The notes: generated by a model not told the origin, from the letters alone. Shown: positions 8,223 to 17,756, counted from the first letter of the stretch. The stretch is 64,000 bases of DNA from Collinsella sp. AF20-14LB (GCF_003459505.1 NZ_QRWD01000008.1:1-64000); one strand, 5' to 3'. A program made the numbers and translations.

Positions 8223-9278
8223 CTACTCCATGTAGTAGAAATCATCGGCCGGGAGCTTGCCGCCCACGGCGCTCGCGTCCGCATCGGCCAGCACCTGCAG
8301 GTACCCACAGAGCGCCGCCTTCATATCCTTGCCCGTCTGGCAGACAAGCATGCACCCGGGAATCGCCTTCTCGGCGATCTTGGCGTTGTCCACGATGCCG
8401 GCATCGACCACGGCCTGCGCCCAGTCTGCCGGTGCCGCATTGACAGCCTTAACGCTCGCCGCATGGCAGCTCAAGAACTCCGCAACGGCCTCGGGATGCT
8501 CCTCGGCAAAGGCACGGCGCACCACGGTCACACCCGTCAGCAAACGGGAGCCCGTGTCACCCGCGAGCTCGTCCCACACATCGGTCAGACTCACCGGTGC
8601 CGACAGCCTGCCCTCGCTCTTGGCGATGGCAGCGGTCTTGAACGGCTCCGGCAGCACGCCCACGGCGGACGGGTCGGCAAGCAGGGCCGACAGCACCTCG
8701 GTGGGCTCGCTCTTAAACTCGAGCGTCACCTGGCCGGTCAGGCCCGCGCGCTCCAGCAAGTAGTTCATGACGTACTCCGGCGTGGTGCCCTTGCCCGTCA
8801 TATAGACGGTATGGCCCGCCAGATCGGCAAACGAGGCTACACTCGCATCGCCCGTCACAACGTTCAGCACGCCCAGCGTGTTGATGTCGATGACCCGCAC
8901 CGCGCCCTCGGTCTTGTTGTAGAGCACGCTCGCCACGTTGGCCGGCACCAGGGCAATGTCGACATCACCCTGAATGACCTTGGGCACAATCTCGTCGGCG
9001 GCAGTGTTGATCGCAAAGTCGAACTCGTTGTCCGTCTCGCCGTTTGCGGCCTGGTCCATAAACTGCACCAGGCCAATCGAGGTCGGTCCCTTGAGCGAGG
9101 CGACGTGCACCTCGACCGACTCTGCAGCAGCACCGGCGCCGTCCGCGGCAGCCGAGCCCGCGGTGGACCCGGCACCGGCAGCCCCGCCGCCACAGCCCGC
9201 GAGCACAAGCGACAGGGCGCCCACGGCGAGCGCCGAGGCAAACCCCCGGCGCGACATCTCAAAATCAAACGCGCGCAT
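8223..9278 (-). CDS. ABC substrate-binding lipoprotein, NMT1/SsuA-like, with Tat-type signal
   Basis: A 351-residue secreted lipoprotein. The signal peptide has a twin-arginine motif (SRRGF, residues 9-13) and a lipobox LAGC with lipidated C29, then a Gly/Ala spacer. The mature part has the two-lobed layout of NMT1/SsuA-type binding proteins, with blocks such as GDVDIALVPANVASVLYNK and GVLPEPFKTAA. These bind thiamine precursors, sulfonates or related small molecules; ligand identity cannot be read here. ATG 9278 with AAGGGA about 10 nt upstream is preferred over a GTG at 9287. It follows hydA directly and precedes the fused permease-ATPase, forming a complete importer. Confidence 0.8.
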   Translation of the reverse strand: MRAFDFEMSRRGFASALAVGALSLVLAGCGGGAAGAGSTAGSAAADGAGAAAESVEVHVASLKGPTSIGLVQFMDQAANGETDNEFDFAINTAADEIVPKVIQGDVDIALVPANVASVLYNKTEGAVRVIDINTLGVLNVVTGDASVASFADLAGHTVYMTGKGTTPEYVMNYLLERAGLTGQVTLEFKSEPTEVLSALLADPSAVGVLPEPFKTAAIAKSEGRLSAPVSLTDVWDELAGDTGSRLLTGVTVVRRAFAEEHPEAVAEFLSCHAASVKAVNAAPADWAQAVVDAGIVDNAKIAEKAIPGCMLVCQTGKDMKAALCGYLQVLADADASAVGGKLPADDFYYME

Positions 9279-9280
9279 CG

Positions 9281-11092
9281 TTAGCACATCCCTTCGTTAG
9301 GCATCGTCCAGGCGTGGTGGTCAGTGTGCAGCAACTCCTCGGCCAGCGGCGAGAGCGGCGCGCCCAAGAACTCGCGATAGCATGCCTGAACATCGGGATT
9401 CTCGTGCGAGAAGCGAATGTCCGCTGCCGCATCGAGGCCCCAAAGAACCTGGCCACGCTCTGCCGCCAGCTCGCAGCCGTCATGGATGGGCTGGCCACCG
9501 CCACCGACGCAGCCGCCCGGACACGCCATGACCTCGACGAAGTCATAGCTCGCACGGCCGTCGCGAATCGCATCGAGCAGGCGGGCGGCGTTGCCCAGCC
9601 CGTGCGCCACGGCGACGCGCACCTTGGTGCCATCGATATCGGCCATGGCTTCCTTCCAACCGTCGAGCCCACGCATCTCGGTAAAGAAGTCGGCATCGGG
9701 ATTCTTGCCCGTCACCAGGTAATATGCCGAGCGCACGGCGGCCTCCATCACGCCGCCCGTGGCGCCAAAGATCACACCCGCGCCCGTGCCAAAGCCCAGC
9801 GGCGTATCGAGCGGCTCCTCGACCAGCGTGCCGACGCTCACGTGGCTTGCGCGGATCATGCGTACCATCTCGCGCACCGTCAGCGCAACGTCCACGTCGG
9901 GCGCGCCGTCCTCGCCCACCATGCTCGGCAGCGCGCACTCGGCCTTTTTGGCGGTGCACGGCATCACGGACACCACAAACAGGCGCTCGGGCTCCACGCC
10001 CAGAACCTTGGCGTAATAAGTCTTGGCGACAGCGCCAAACATCTGCTGCAGCGACTTGGACGTGGACAGGCTGTCAACAAACTCCGGATAGCGCGCCTTC
10101 ACAAAGCGCGCCCAGCCCGGGCAGCAGCTCGTGAACATGGGCCAGCCGCGGCTGTCACCCTCGCCCTTGGCGGCCTTACCCAGGCGCTCGAGCAGCTCGG
10201 AGCCCTCCTCCATAATGGTGAGGTCGGCCGAGAAATCGGTGTCGAACACGTACTCAAAGCCCACGCGGCGCAATGCGCAGGCCAGGCGCTCAACGGTGGC
10301 CTGCTCGCGCGGAATGCCGAGCTCCTCGCCCCAAGCGGTGCGCACGGCTGGCGCGATCTGCACCAGCACGATCTTATCGGGATTAGCGAGCGCGTCAAAC
10401 ACGGTCTCGGTATCGTCGCGCTCGCGCAGCGCGCCCGTGGGGCAATGCGTGATGCACTGGCCGCATGCGACGCAGTCGGTCTTGCCGATCGGCGCGCGCC
10501 CGCGGGTGCCCACGGCGGTGTGCGTGGCGCGGTTGGTCAGGTCCCAAACCCCCAAGCCCTGGACGCTCTCGCACACCTTGATGCAGCGCATGCATTTAAT
10601 GCACTTGTCGTTGTCGCGGATGATGGGAAAGTCGAAGTCCCATCCCTCACCCGCCAGATGCTTCTGGCAGGGCAGATAGAAAATGCCCAGGTCGTTGGCG
10701 ATGGCCTGCAGGTTGCAGTTGCCGCTGCGCACGCAGCTCGCGCACTGCGCGTCGTGCTGCGACAGGAGCAGCTGAACGTTGGTGCGACGGGCCTCGCGCG
10801 CCTTGGGGCTGTTGGTGTGGACCACCATGCCGTCGAGCACGTAGTTGTTGCAGGCGGCAACCAGCTGGTCGCAGCCTGCAACCTCGACCACGCACACGCG
10901 GCAGCCGCCGATCTCGTTCAGATCCCGCAGATAGCACAGGGTGGGAATCTGGATGCCGACGGACTTGGCTGCGTCCAGGATCGTGGTGCGCTCGGGCACC
11001 ACGACTTCGCAGTTATCGATAATGAGCCTGACCATGTTGTGCGCTCCGTTTTCGGTGTTGTCGCTGACGGTGGGGTTGTTGAGCTCTACCAT
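9281..11092 (-). CDS. hydA: [FeFe] hydrogenase catalytic subunit
   Basis: A 603-residue cytosolic iron-only hydrogenase. An N-terminal 2Fe-2S ferredoxin-like domain (CYLRDLNEIGGCRVC) is followed by a His/Cys cluster segment and two 4Fe-4S motifs (CIKCMRCIKVC, CVACGQCITHC). The H-cluster domain carries L1 TSCCPGW (about 321-327), L2 MPCTAKK (about 375) and L3 MACPGGCVGGGGQP (about 518-531). It interconverts protons and H2. ATG 11092 overlaps the end of the upstream gene by 7 nt with GGAGG at 9 nt. A second start at 11035 with CGGAG gives the conserved N-terminus exactly and is a real alternative. No maturation genes (hydEFG) are in the window. Confidence 0.92.
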   Translation of the reverse strand: MVELNNPTVSDNTENGAHNMVRLIIDNCEVVVPERTTILDAAKSVGIQIPTLCYLRDLNEIGGCRVCVVEVAGCDQLVAACNNYVLDGMVVHTNSPKAREARRTNVQLLLSQHDAQCASCVRSGNCNLQAIANDLGIFYLPCQKHLAGEGWDFDFPIIRDNDKCIKCMRCIKVCESVQGLGVWDLTNRATHTAVGTRGRAPIGKTDCVACGQCITHCPTGALRERDDTETVFDALANPDKIVLVQIAPAVRTAWGEELGIPREQATVERLACALRRVGFEYVFDTDFSADLTIMEEGSELLERLGKAAKGEGDSRGWPMFTSCCPGWARFVKARYPEFVDSLSTSKSLQQMFGAVAKTYYAKVLGVEPERLFVVSVMPCTAKKAECALPSMVGEDGAPDVDVALTVREMVRMIRASHVSVGTLVEEPLDTPLGFGTGAGVIFGATGGVMEAAVRSAYYLVTGKNPDADFFTEMRGLDGWKEAMADIDGTKVRVAVAHGLGNAARLLDAIRDGRASYDFVEVMACPGGCVGGGGQPIHDGCELAAERGQVLWGLDAAADIRFSHENPDVQACYREFLGAPLSPLAEELLHTDHHAWTMPNEGMC

Positions 11093-12918
11093 TCCAGGTT
11101 CCTCCCTCCGCGGAACGCACCAAAGCCAAAGTGGTCGCAGCGCAGGCAGCGGCTCGCCTCCTGGCGCGCCTCCTGCTCAGTAAGACCTTGCTCGACCAGA
11201 TTCCAATCGTGAATGCGCTCGCCGGCCTCGCGCTCGCCCAGCTCGCAGCGGCCGCACTCGTGCTTACCCTTAAACTGGACGGTCGGCAGCTCGACCTCGA
11301 GTTTAATCTTGTGATCAAAGCCCAGGTAGCGGTCGATGTTTGCCGAGGCCACACGGCCAGCGTTGATGGCGCGGATGACGGTGGCGGGGCCGGTCTGGCA
11401 GTCGCCGCCGCTAAAGAGGCCATCGAAGTTGGGCACGGCGCCGTCCGAATCAGTGACGACGCGACCCCACTTGCAGGCGATGCCCATGTCCTCAAACGGC
11501 TTGGAGTCGATGTCCTGTCCAATGGCGACAAACACGCGCTCGCAGGGAATGACCTGCTCGGGCGTGGCGGCGGCACGTGGGGCCGGACGACCGCGACGGG
11601 GCTCGCCGATAATCTGCGGTTGCACGCGCAGGCCGCTCACGCGACCGTCCTCGCCCATCTCTATACCGAGTGGGGCCGTCAGCTCCAGAACCTCGCAACC
11701 CTCGGCCTGGGCGCCGGCAATCTCGGCGTCCTGAGCCGTCATATCGCAGATGCGACGGCGGTAGACGATGCTCACCTTTTCGGCACCGCAGCGCACGGCA
11801 GAGCGCGCCACGTCCATGGCCACGTTGCCGCCGCCGATGACGCACACGCGCTGGCCGCTCAGGTCGGGCAGCTCGTCGTCTCCAATGGCACGCAGCATCT
11901 TGACGGCCGACTCCACGCCGGGCGCCTCTTCGCCCGGAAGGCCGAGCTTCTTGTCGCTATGGGCACCGATGGCCAGGTAGACGGCATCGAACTCGTCACG
12001 CAGGCGGGCAAGCTCCTCGCCGTTGACGGAGTGATCGAGCTCAACGTCGATGCCGGCGCTCAAGATCCAGTCGATCTCGGCCTGCAGGCGCTCGCGCGGC
12101 AGACGGTAGCTGGGAATGCCGTAGCGCAGCATGCCGCCCAGGTGGTGACGCTGCTCAAAAATCGTCACCTTGTGGCCCATCACGGCCAGGTAGTAGGCGC
12201 AGGAAAGGCCGGCCGGGCCGCCGCCGATCACGGCGATGCGCTTGCCGGTGTTGTCCACTACATGCGGCTTGTGGTCGTTGAGGTCGCTGTGCTCAACGGC
12301 AAAACGCTTGAGGGCGAGGATGTTCATGGGATCGTCGACCATGCCGCGGCGGCAGTGCATCTCGCAGGGATGCTCGCACACCAGGCCGCAGACGAGCGGC
12401 AGCGGGTTGTTCTTGCGGATGACCTTTACGGCATCAGCATAGCGGCCGGCCTCGACCAGCGAAATGTAACCGGGAATGTCGACGTGCGCCGGGCAGCCCG
12501 AGACGCACGGGACGCGGGCCTCGCGGTCAAAGCCACAGGAGTGCTCGCGGATGTGGTGCTCAAAATCGTCGCGAAAACCGCGGATGGCCGTAAGCGCCAT
12601 GGCGCCGGCCTCGTAGCCGATGGCGCAATCGCTCGAAAGATAGATGGTGCGGGCGGTGCGCTCAATCAAGTTGAGCGTGGACTCGTCGGCGCGCCCCTCG
12701 AGCACGTCGGCGAGCAGATCGCTCAGCGCGCTCAGGCCCACACGGCAGGGTGTGCACTTGCCGCAACTCTGGGTGGAGCACAGGTTGACGAGCGCCGCCG
12801 TAAACTCGACGGGACACGGGGCGAGCGAGCTCACCGCCAGACGACGCCCAAGCGCATCATGCAGGTCGTCCATGACGGCCTGAGCGTGGCTGCGTTCCAT
12901 TACGTGCAGTCGAGCCAT
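11086..12918 (-). CDS. NuoF C-terminal-like/GltD-like NAD(P)-dependent oxidoreductase, hydrogenase partner
   Basis: A 610-residue fusion. Residues 1 to about 125 match the C-terminal Fe-S part of NuoF/HydB (SCGKCTPCRVG) but lack the FMN/NADH-binding part. Next comes a GltD-type ferredoxin-like domain (CVSGCPAH, CGLVCEHPCEMHCRRG), an FAD site (VIGGGPAGLSCAYYLA), an NAD(P) site (VIGGGNVAMDVARSA) and a C-terminal Cys cluster (CGRC, CLRCDHFG). It probably passes electrons between NAD(P)H and the hydrogenase encoded 7 nt inside its end, possibly by bifurcation; that is inference from context. ATG 12918 has GAGGGG 6 nt upstream. It is first in the operon. Confidence 0.75.
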   Translation of the reverse strand: MARLHVMERSHAQAVMDDLHDALGRRLAVSSLAPCPVEFTAALVNLCSTQSCGKCTPCRVGLSALSDLLADVLEGRADESTLNLIERTARTIYLSSDCAIGYEAGAMALTAIRGFRDDFEHHIREHSCGFDREARVPCVSGCPAHVDIPGYISLVEAGRYADAVKVIRKNNPLPLVCGLVCEHPCEMHCRRGMVDDPMNILALKRFAVEHSDLNDHKPHVVDNTGKRIAVIGGGPAGLSCAYYLAVMGHKVTIFEQRHHLGGMLRYGIPSYRLPRERLQAEIDWILSAGIDVELDHSVNGEELARLRDEFDAVYLAIGAHSDKKLGLPGEEAPGVESAVKMLRAIGDDELPDLSGQRVCVIGGGNVAMDVARSAVRCGAEKVSIVYRRRICDMTAQDAEIAGAQAEGCEVLELTAPLGIEMGEDGRVSGLRVQPQIIGEPRRGRPAPRAAATPEQVIPCERVFVAIGQDIDSKPFEDMGIACKWGRVVTDSDGAVPNFDGLFSGGDCQTGPATVIRAINAGRVASANIDRYLGFDHKIKLEVELPTVQFKGKHECGRCELGEREAGERIHDWNLVEQGLTEQEARQEASRCLRCDHFGFGAFRGGRNLEW

Positions 12919-13104
12919 AAGATCCCCTCTCACATGGCAGCCCGGAGGCGAGGCCGGGCGAAGTTGCTACATGCAACACACTGACCTAAAAAGTTTTTGG
13001 CTACAACACGGTTCGGCAGGCGGTATGAAACGCGGCCCTCAGCGGTGCTAAACACCTTTACCGCAGATAAATGCCATATTTGCTAAAACGCGTTACCAAA
13101 TGAC

Positions 13105-13140
13105 AATGCCCCGTCCGCGCTAATACGCGAACGGGGCATT
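13105..13140 (-). terminator. Hairpin downstream of the GH4 gene, probable terminator
   Basis: Ten base pairs (13105-13114 with 13131-13140) extend inward through CGCG/CGCG. It lies about 50 nt past the GH4 stop codon. The following minus-strand sequence has only a weak T content, so termination efficiency is doubtful. Confidence 0.5.
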
Positions 13141-13188
13141 GCTCAAGTTATATAGTCAGCGGCTTTTTGCGCCGGCGACCTTCTGTCT

Positions 13189-14571
13189 TTACTTAAGCTC
13201 GGGCCAGAAGTCCTTGTTGGCCTCGATCATGTCGTCGAGAACCTCCTTGGCGACCTTCATCGAAGGCACGGTCTTGTTGAGCGTAAAGGCCTTGAGCGCC
13301 TTCTCGTACGAACCCTCGATCGTAGCCTCGACCACGAGCTTCTCGGAGTTCAGCTGCTGCATCATGAGGCCCTGCTGGAACAGCGGAATGTTGTCGCGGC
13401 TGATGACCTCGGGGCCGTTCTTGCCAATGTAGGCAGGCAGCTCGACCATAGCGTCGTAGGGCATGTTGGGGATAGCGCCCTTGTTCTCGCAAATGACCAG
13501 GAAGCGCTGCTTGGTGTCGTTCTTCAGAGCGATAGCCAGGTCGGCAATCCAGTCGCCGTGGCTGCCCGCATAGAACGTGCTCTCGTCGATCTCGCCGGTC
13601 TTCTCGTAGTGGTCGATGCCGTCGAAGAGGTTCTTCTCGCGCGTCTCCTCAACCTCATTCGCACGGGTGCGCTCGGGGTTGGAGTGCTCGACGAACTCCT
13701 TCTGCTGCAGGTAGTAGTTCAGGTACGTGTTGGGCAGATACTCCGGGAAGCACTCCATGATCTCGTACTCGCCCTTCCAGACGTAGTACCAGCTGCCCTT
13801 GGTGTGACGGTTCTGCTCGGGGTGCTCGTCGGTGGCTTCCTCGGGCTTCTTGGACATCAGCGAGCCCATGCCCTTGAGGTACGAATCGGGCAGCAGAATC
13901 TCATGCTCCTTGATGTACTCGCGCAGCTGCGGGAGCACCTCCTCGCCCTTGTGGCGGATCGAGGTGAACCAACCAAAGTGGTTGAGGCCAAAGTAATCGT
14001 ACTCGACATCCTTCTTGTCGATGTCGAGCGCAGCGCAAACCACGTCGATAATCGCGATCGGCATGTCGCAGATGTTGATGATGCGAGCGTTGGGACGCAG
14101 CACACGGCAGCCCTCGGAGACGATGGCGGCAGGGTTGGAGTAGTTAAGAATCCAGTAGTCCTTCTTGGCATACTTCTCAACGTCATCGATCAGCTCGACC
14201 ATGGGGAAGATGGTGCGCATGCCGTAGGCAAGGCCGCCGCAACCGCAGGTCTCCTGACCCACGCAGCCGTGGCGCAGCGGAATCTTCTCGTCCTGCTCGC
14301 GCATGGCGTAGCCGCCCACGCGCATCTGGGCAAACACGAAGCTCGCGTCGGTAAAGGCGGTCTCCTTATCGGTGGTCACCGTGAGCTTGATGTCCAGGCC
14401 GAGGTCCTCGTGCAAAATCCAGTCCACGAGCACGCCGATCTTGCGCTGGCGCTCCTCGTTGATGTCGTACAGACGAATCTCGTCAACGTCGAGCTCGTCC
14501 TTGCGCAGGGCAATGGACTTGACGATGCCAGGGGTAAAGGTGGATCCGCCACCACACAGAGTAATGATCAT
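13189..14571 (-). CDS. 6-phospho-alpha-glucosidase, glycoside hydrolase family 4
   Basis: A 460-residue NAD+- and Mn2+-dependent GH4 enzyme. The N-terminal nucleotide-binding motif is GGGSTFTPG (about 7-15). CDMP near residue 168 and NHFGWFT near 199 carry the metal ligands, and CDMP is the variant typical of maltose-6'-phosphate glucosidases (GlvA/MalH) rather than galactosidases. It cleaves phosphorylated alpha-glucosides delivered by the PTS. ATG 14571 lies 3 nt after the EIIBC stop, with GGAG upstream overlapping that gene's end. Last gene of the operon EIIA-antiterminator-EIIBC-GH4. Confidence 0.9.
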   Translation of the reverse strand: MIITLCGGGSTFTPGIVKSIALRKDELDVDEIRLYDINEERQRKIGVLVDWILHEDLGLDIKLTVTTDKETAFTDASFVFAQMRVGGYAMREQDEKIPLRHGCVGQETCGCGGLAYGMRTIFPMVELIDDVEKYAKKDYWILNYSNPAAIVSEGCRVLRPNARIINICDMPIAIIDVVCAALDIDKKDVEYDYFGLNHFGWFTSIRHKGEEVLPQLREYIKEHEILLPDSYLKGMGSLMSKKPEEATDEHPEQNRHTKGSWYYVWKGEYEIMECFPEYLPNTYLNYYLQQKEFVEHSNPERTRANEVEETREKNLFDGIDHYEKTGEIDESTFYAGSHGDWIADLAIALKNDTKQRFLVICENKGAIPNMPYDAMVELPAYIGKNGPEVISRDNIPLFQQGLMMQQLNSEKLVVEATIEGSYEKALKAFTLNKTVPSMKVAKEVLDDMIEANKDFWPELK

Positions 14572-14574
14572 TGT

Positions 14575-16191
14575 TTACTGCTCCTTCTCAATTGCGTTTT
14601 CGACCTTGTCGCGCATCTCGGCGACCTTCATGCCAAAGATGATCTGGATATTGTTGCCGTTGCGGTTGATACCGCTGTTGGGCACGTGGTTGATGAGGTC
14701 CTCATTGATGAGGTCCGGGTTCTTAACGTTCACGCGGAGACGCGTAAAGCAGTTCTCGAGCTCCTCGATGTTGTCCTTGCCACCAAGACCTGCGACCAGG
14801 TCGGCAATACCTGCATCGACGCCCTCTGCGGGAGCTGCGGCAACAGCGCCCTGCTTCACCGCGACAGACGCGGCGGCCTCGCCCTCGGCAACGGACTCGG
14901 CGAGCTCGGACTCCTCCTCGCGACCAGGCGTGTGGAGGTTGAGCTTCTTAATGAGGAAGGTGAAGAGGAAGAAGTACAGCGCGGCGTTGACGACTCCAAG
15001 CACCAGCATAACCGGCCAGTTGGTCTTGTCGACACCGAGGACCAGGTTGGAAACCACGATGTTGATGATGCCGCCTGCAGTCGAAGCGGGCACGGAGAGG
15101 ACCTTGAGCAGGACCAGCAAGATGCCGGAAAGAACCGAGTGAACGACAAAGAGCACGGGAGCGGCAAAGACAAAGAGGAAGTCCATGGGCTCGGTCACGC
15201 AGGAGAGCACGGCGGTGATGATCAGCGGGATGATAACGGCCTTGGTCTTATCCTTGTTCCCCTTGTAAGCGGTGAAGATAAAGGCGAGACCGATACCAAT
15301 GTAGGGCCACAGGTTGTTGAAGGTGTAGCTGTTGAAGTAGGTGCTATCGGAGAAGGGCTGGCCCGTCATCGCCATCTCGGCGACACGGATGGGATAGGCG
15401 CCGGCGATAACCTGATCACCCAGCGTCAGGGTGCCGCCCACATCGGAGAACTGGAACGGGGTGTAGATGAGGTGGTGCAGACCGGTGGGAACGAGCAGCT
15501 TGTTGAGCATGCCGTAGATGAACAGACCGATGTTGCCCGACTCCTTAATGATACCGGCAACGGAGGAGATGGCACCCTGAACCGGAGGCCAAACGATGCA
15601 GAAGCCAGCGCCCATGATCCAGGAGATGATGATCATGATCAGGAACGGGAAGCGAACGCCCGAGAACATCGAAAGGGCAATGGGGAACTGCTTGTTCGAG
15701 TACTTGTTGAACACGGCACCGGTGATGCAACCAAGAATGATGCCGCCAAACACGCCGGTATCGAGCACCTGAATGCCCATAACGGTGCTCTGGCCGGTTC
15801 CGGTAAGACCGAGCATGCCGCTCGCTTCGGCAAGAGAGCCGGTGGCGTTGAGCACGATGTTATTGGCCTGCAGGAACAGGAAGAACGACATCAGGGCAAT
15901 CAGCGAAGCATGGCCCTTGTTCTTCTTTGCCATGGCGCCGGCGATGCCCACGCAGAACAAAATCGAGAGGTTGTTGATGATAAACATCAGCGACTGATAG
16001 ACAACGGCGCCCACAAGCTGGAACGGGCCGGAGCCCAGCACGGGGACCACGGCGCAGATGGTCTTGTTGGTCAGAATGATGCCCACGATGAGCAGGATGC
16101 CGGCAACCGAGAGATACATCATCGGCTGAACGATCGACTTCGCGAACACCTCCAACGGCGCTTTGAAATTGAACTTCTTTTTTGCGGTCAT
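14575..16191 (-). CDS. PTS alpha-glucoside transporter subunit IICB
   Basis: A 538-residue membrane permease of the glucose-glucoside PTS family. An EIIC domain of about eight to ten hydrophobic segments fills residues 15-420. An Ala/Glu-rich linker leads to an EIIB domain with phosphocysteine C481 in NCFTRLRV. It imports and phosphorylates an alpha-glucoside, likely maltose or a similar disaccharide given the CDMP-type GH4 enzyme encoded 3 nt downstream. Phosphate would come from the EIIA encoded two genes upstream. ATG 16191 has GGGGAG 7 nt upstream; earlier in-frame codons lack this. Confidence 0.88.
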   Translation of the reverse strand: MTAKKKFNFKAPLEVFAKSIVQPMMYLSVAGILLIVGIILTNKTICAVVPVLGSGPFQLVGAVVYQSLMFIINNLSILFCVGIAGAMAKKNKGHASLIALMSFFLFLQANNIVLNATGSLAEASGMLGLTGTGQSTVMGIQVLDTGVFGGIILGCITGAVFNKYSNKQFPIALSMFSGVRFPFLIMIIISWIMGAGFCIVWPPVQGAISSVAGIIKESGNIGLFIYGMLNKLLVPTGLHHLIYTPFQFSDVGGTLTLGDQVIAGAYPIRVAEMAMTGQPFSDSTYFNSYTFNNLWPYIGIGLAFIFTAYKGNKDKTKAVIIPLIITAVLSCVTEPMDFLFVFAAPVLFVVHSVLSGILLVLLKVLSVPASTAGGIINIVVSNLVLGVDKTNWPVMLVLGVVNAALYFFLFTFLIKKLNLHTPGREEESELAESVAEGEAAASVAVKQGAVAAAPAEGVDAGIADLVAGLGGKDNIEELENCFTRLRVNVKNPDLINEDLINHVPNSGINRNGNNIQIIFGMKVAEMRDKVENAIEKEQ

Positions 16192-16290
16192 AGCGGTACT
16201 CCCCTTCCTTTTCCGCAAATTGAGATAGGTGTGCCCTAGACAAGACCGTGAGCCTTGCCTTATATCAATCGATGTGTGGGCACGTTATGC

Positions 16291-17157
16291 CTAGAGACCA
16301 GGTTCTCCAAGCAGGTTAACAATGTGATATGCGAGATAACTCTTCTCGGCATCGGTAACGACAACGTTATAGGTAGACGCCAAGTGGTCGGCAATTGACT
16401 CCGCGCACGAGAACGCCCTCGGATACGCCGTTTCATCGATACGGAACAGCGCGTCGCCATTGACCTGCCCCGCCGCGGGATCGAGCGCTCGCTGCGCAAA
16501 AAACTGCAAATGGCGAACGAAACGTTCGTACGGCAACGAGGTGACGTCAAGGGTCGTGGCATAGTGCTCGGAAACAATCGCGAGCACGTCGCGAACAAGC
16601 TGGACCGAAACAATCAGACGGTCAGAGCGCTGCGGCATGGTGGCGTTGACGATATGCAGCGTAATAAAACCCTGCTCTTCTTCGCTCATCTGGATGCCCA
16701 TATACTCCTTGATAATCTGCAGCGCACGGCCCGCAAGCGCGTACTCCTTGCGATAGAACTGCTGGATCTCGAGCAGCAGCGGGTTCTCGCAGCGAACGCC
16801 CTTGCGCTCACGATCGAGGGCAAGGCTGATATGGTCTGCGAGAGCAATGAGAATCTTGTCGTTGATATCAACATTGAGCTCTCGACGGAGCATCTGAACA
16901 ATGTCCTCGGAAATCACGAGGTTGACGGTGGGGATGGACTCCAAAAGATGTGCCAAGCGGTCAATCGTACGCGAATCCTGAGAAGTTCCCTCCTGCAGCG
17001 CATAGGTCTTTTCGACCGACGCCTCGTCGATAGCGTCGCCGGCATGGCGGCCAAAGCAGAGGCCTCGGCCGATGACGATGAGCTCGGAGCCATCGTCCGA
17101 AGTGACCATTGCGACGTTATTGTTGAAAACTCGCTTGATAACCACGGTACCCACCAC
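16291..17157 (-). CDS. BglG/LicT-family transcription antiterminator
   Basis: A 288-residue regulator with an N-terminal RNA-binding CAT domain (NNNVAMV, then VIGRGLCFGRHAGD) and two PTS regulatory domains (about 65-170 and 175-285) with conserved histidines, for example ADHISLALDR and ITLHIVNA. When its cognate sugar is transported it should prevent termination in the leader of its own operon. The GTG at 17157 is taken, 6 nt after the EIIA stop. Family comparison suggests the GTG at 17145 as an alternative; neither has a strong ribosome site, suggesting coupling to EIIA translation. Confidence 0.88.
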   Translation of the reverse strand: MVGTVVIKRVFNNNVAMVTSDDGSELIVIGRGLCFGRHAGDAIDEASVEKTYALQEGTSQDSRTIDRLAHLLESIPTVNLVISEDIVQMLRRELNVDINDKILIALADHISLALDRERKGVRCENPLLLEIQQFYRKEYALAGRALQIIKEYMGIQMSEEEQGFITLHIVNATMPQRSDRLIVSVQLVRDVLAIVSEHYATTLDVTSLPYERFVRHLQFFAQRALDPAAGQVNGDALFRIDETAYPRAFSCAESIADHLASTYNVVVTDAEKSYLAYHIVNLLGEPGL

Positions 17158-17163
17158 AAGAAT

Positions 17164-17676
17164 TTACTCGGAAAGCCAGACGACAGGCTCTTTAACAGCA
17201 ACAGGGCCGGAAGCATGCTCACGAAGAGTCGAGTTCTCCGAGCGCTCGCACACGATAACGAAGACCGTGGGGTCGAAGCCAGCGGCGCGAACCGCCTCGA
17301 AATCGACCTCGACGAGGGGCTGGCCCGCATCGACATGGTCACCCTGAGCAACAAGCGCATGGAAGCCCTTGCCCTCAAGTTTAACAGTGTCGATTCCGAT
17401 ATGCAGCATCACCTGAGCAGAGCTGTCGTCGGACATGATGCCCAGCGCGTGCTCAGTCGGAAACAACGCCGCGACGGTGCCGGAAACAGGAGCGCACACC
17501 GTTCCCTCTTGGGGAACCACGGCAACGCCATCGCCCACGGCACGGCTGCTAAAAGCGGGGTCATTGGTATTTTCTAGATGAACAAGCTCGCCGGAAACGG
17601 GAGCGAGGATTTCGAACTCGGAAGCTGCAGTCTTCTGCTCATCCGAACCGCCCATCAGGCGAGAAAAGAAACCCAT
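17164..17676 (-). CDS. PTS glucose-type EIIA component
   Basis: A 170-residue cytosolic EIIA(Glc)-type phosphocarrier. Active-site histidines are H76 (FPTEHALGI) and H92 (VMLHIGIDTV), spaced as in Crr. It relays phosphate from HPr to the EIIB domain of the permease encoded in the same operon; a separate EIIA is needed because that permease lacks one. ATG 17676 is preceded by AAGGGA at 9 nt. An upstream in-frame ATG at 17694 lies before that site and is less likely. It is the first gene of the alpha-glucoside operon and may also serve other glucose-family EII proteins. Confidence 0.87.
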   Translation of the reverse strand: MGFFSRLMGGSDEQKTAASEFEILAPVSGELVHLENTNDPAFSSRAVGDGVAVVPQEGTVCAPVSGTVAALFPTEHALGIMSDDSSAQVMLHIGIDTVKLEGKGFHALVAQGDHVDAGQPLVEVDFEAVRAAGFDPTVFVIVCERSENSTLREHASGPVAVKEPVVWLSE

Positions 17677-17756
17677 GGTGGCATGTCCCTTCATAAATAT
17701 AGCCCAACCAAAATCAAGCGAATGCATCCATAGAGACACACCCGTTCAAAGACTTT

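Noticed and set aside
16192..16290. Second antiterminator target between the BglG-type gene and the EIIBC gene
   Set aside because: Short inverted words exist, but neither a RAT-like hairpin nor a terminator with a T-run is visible.
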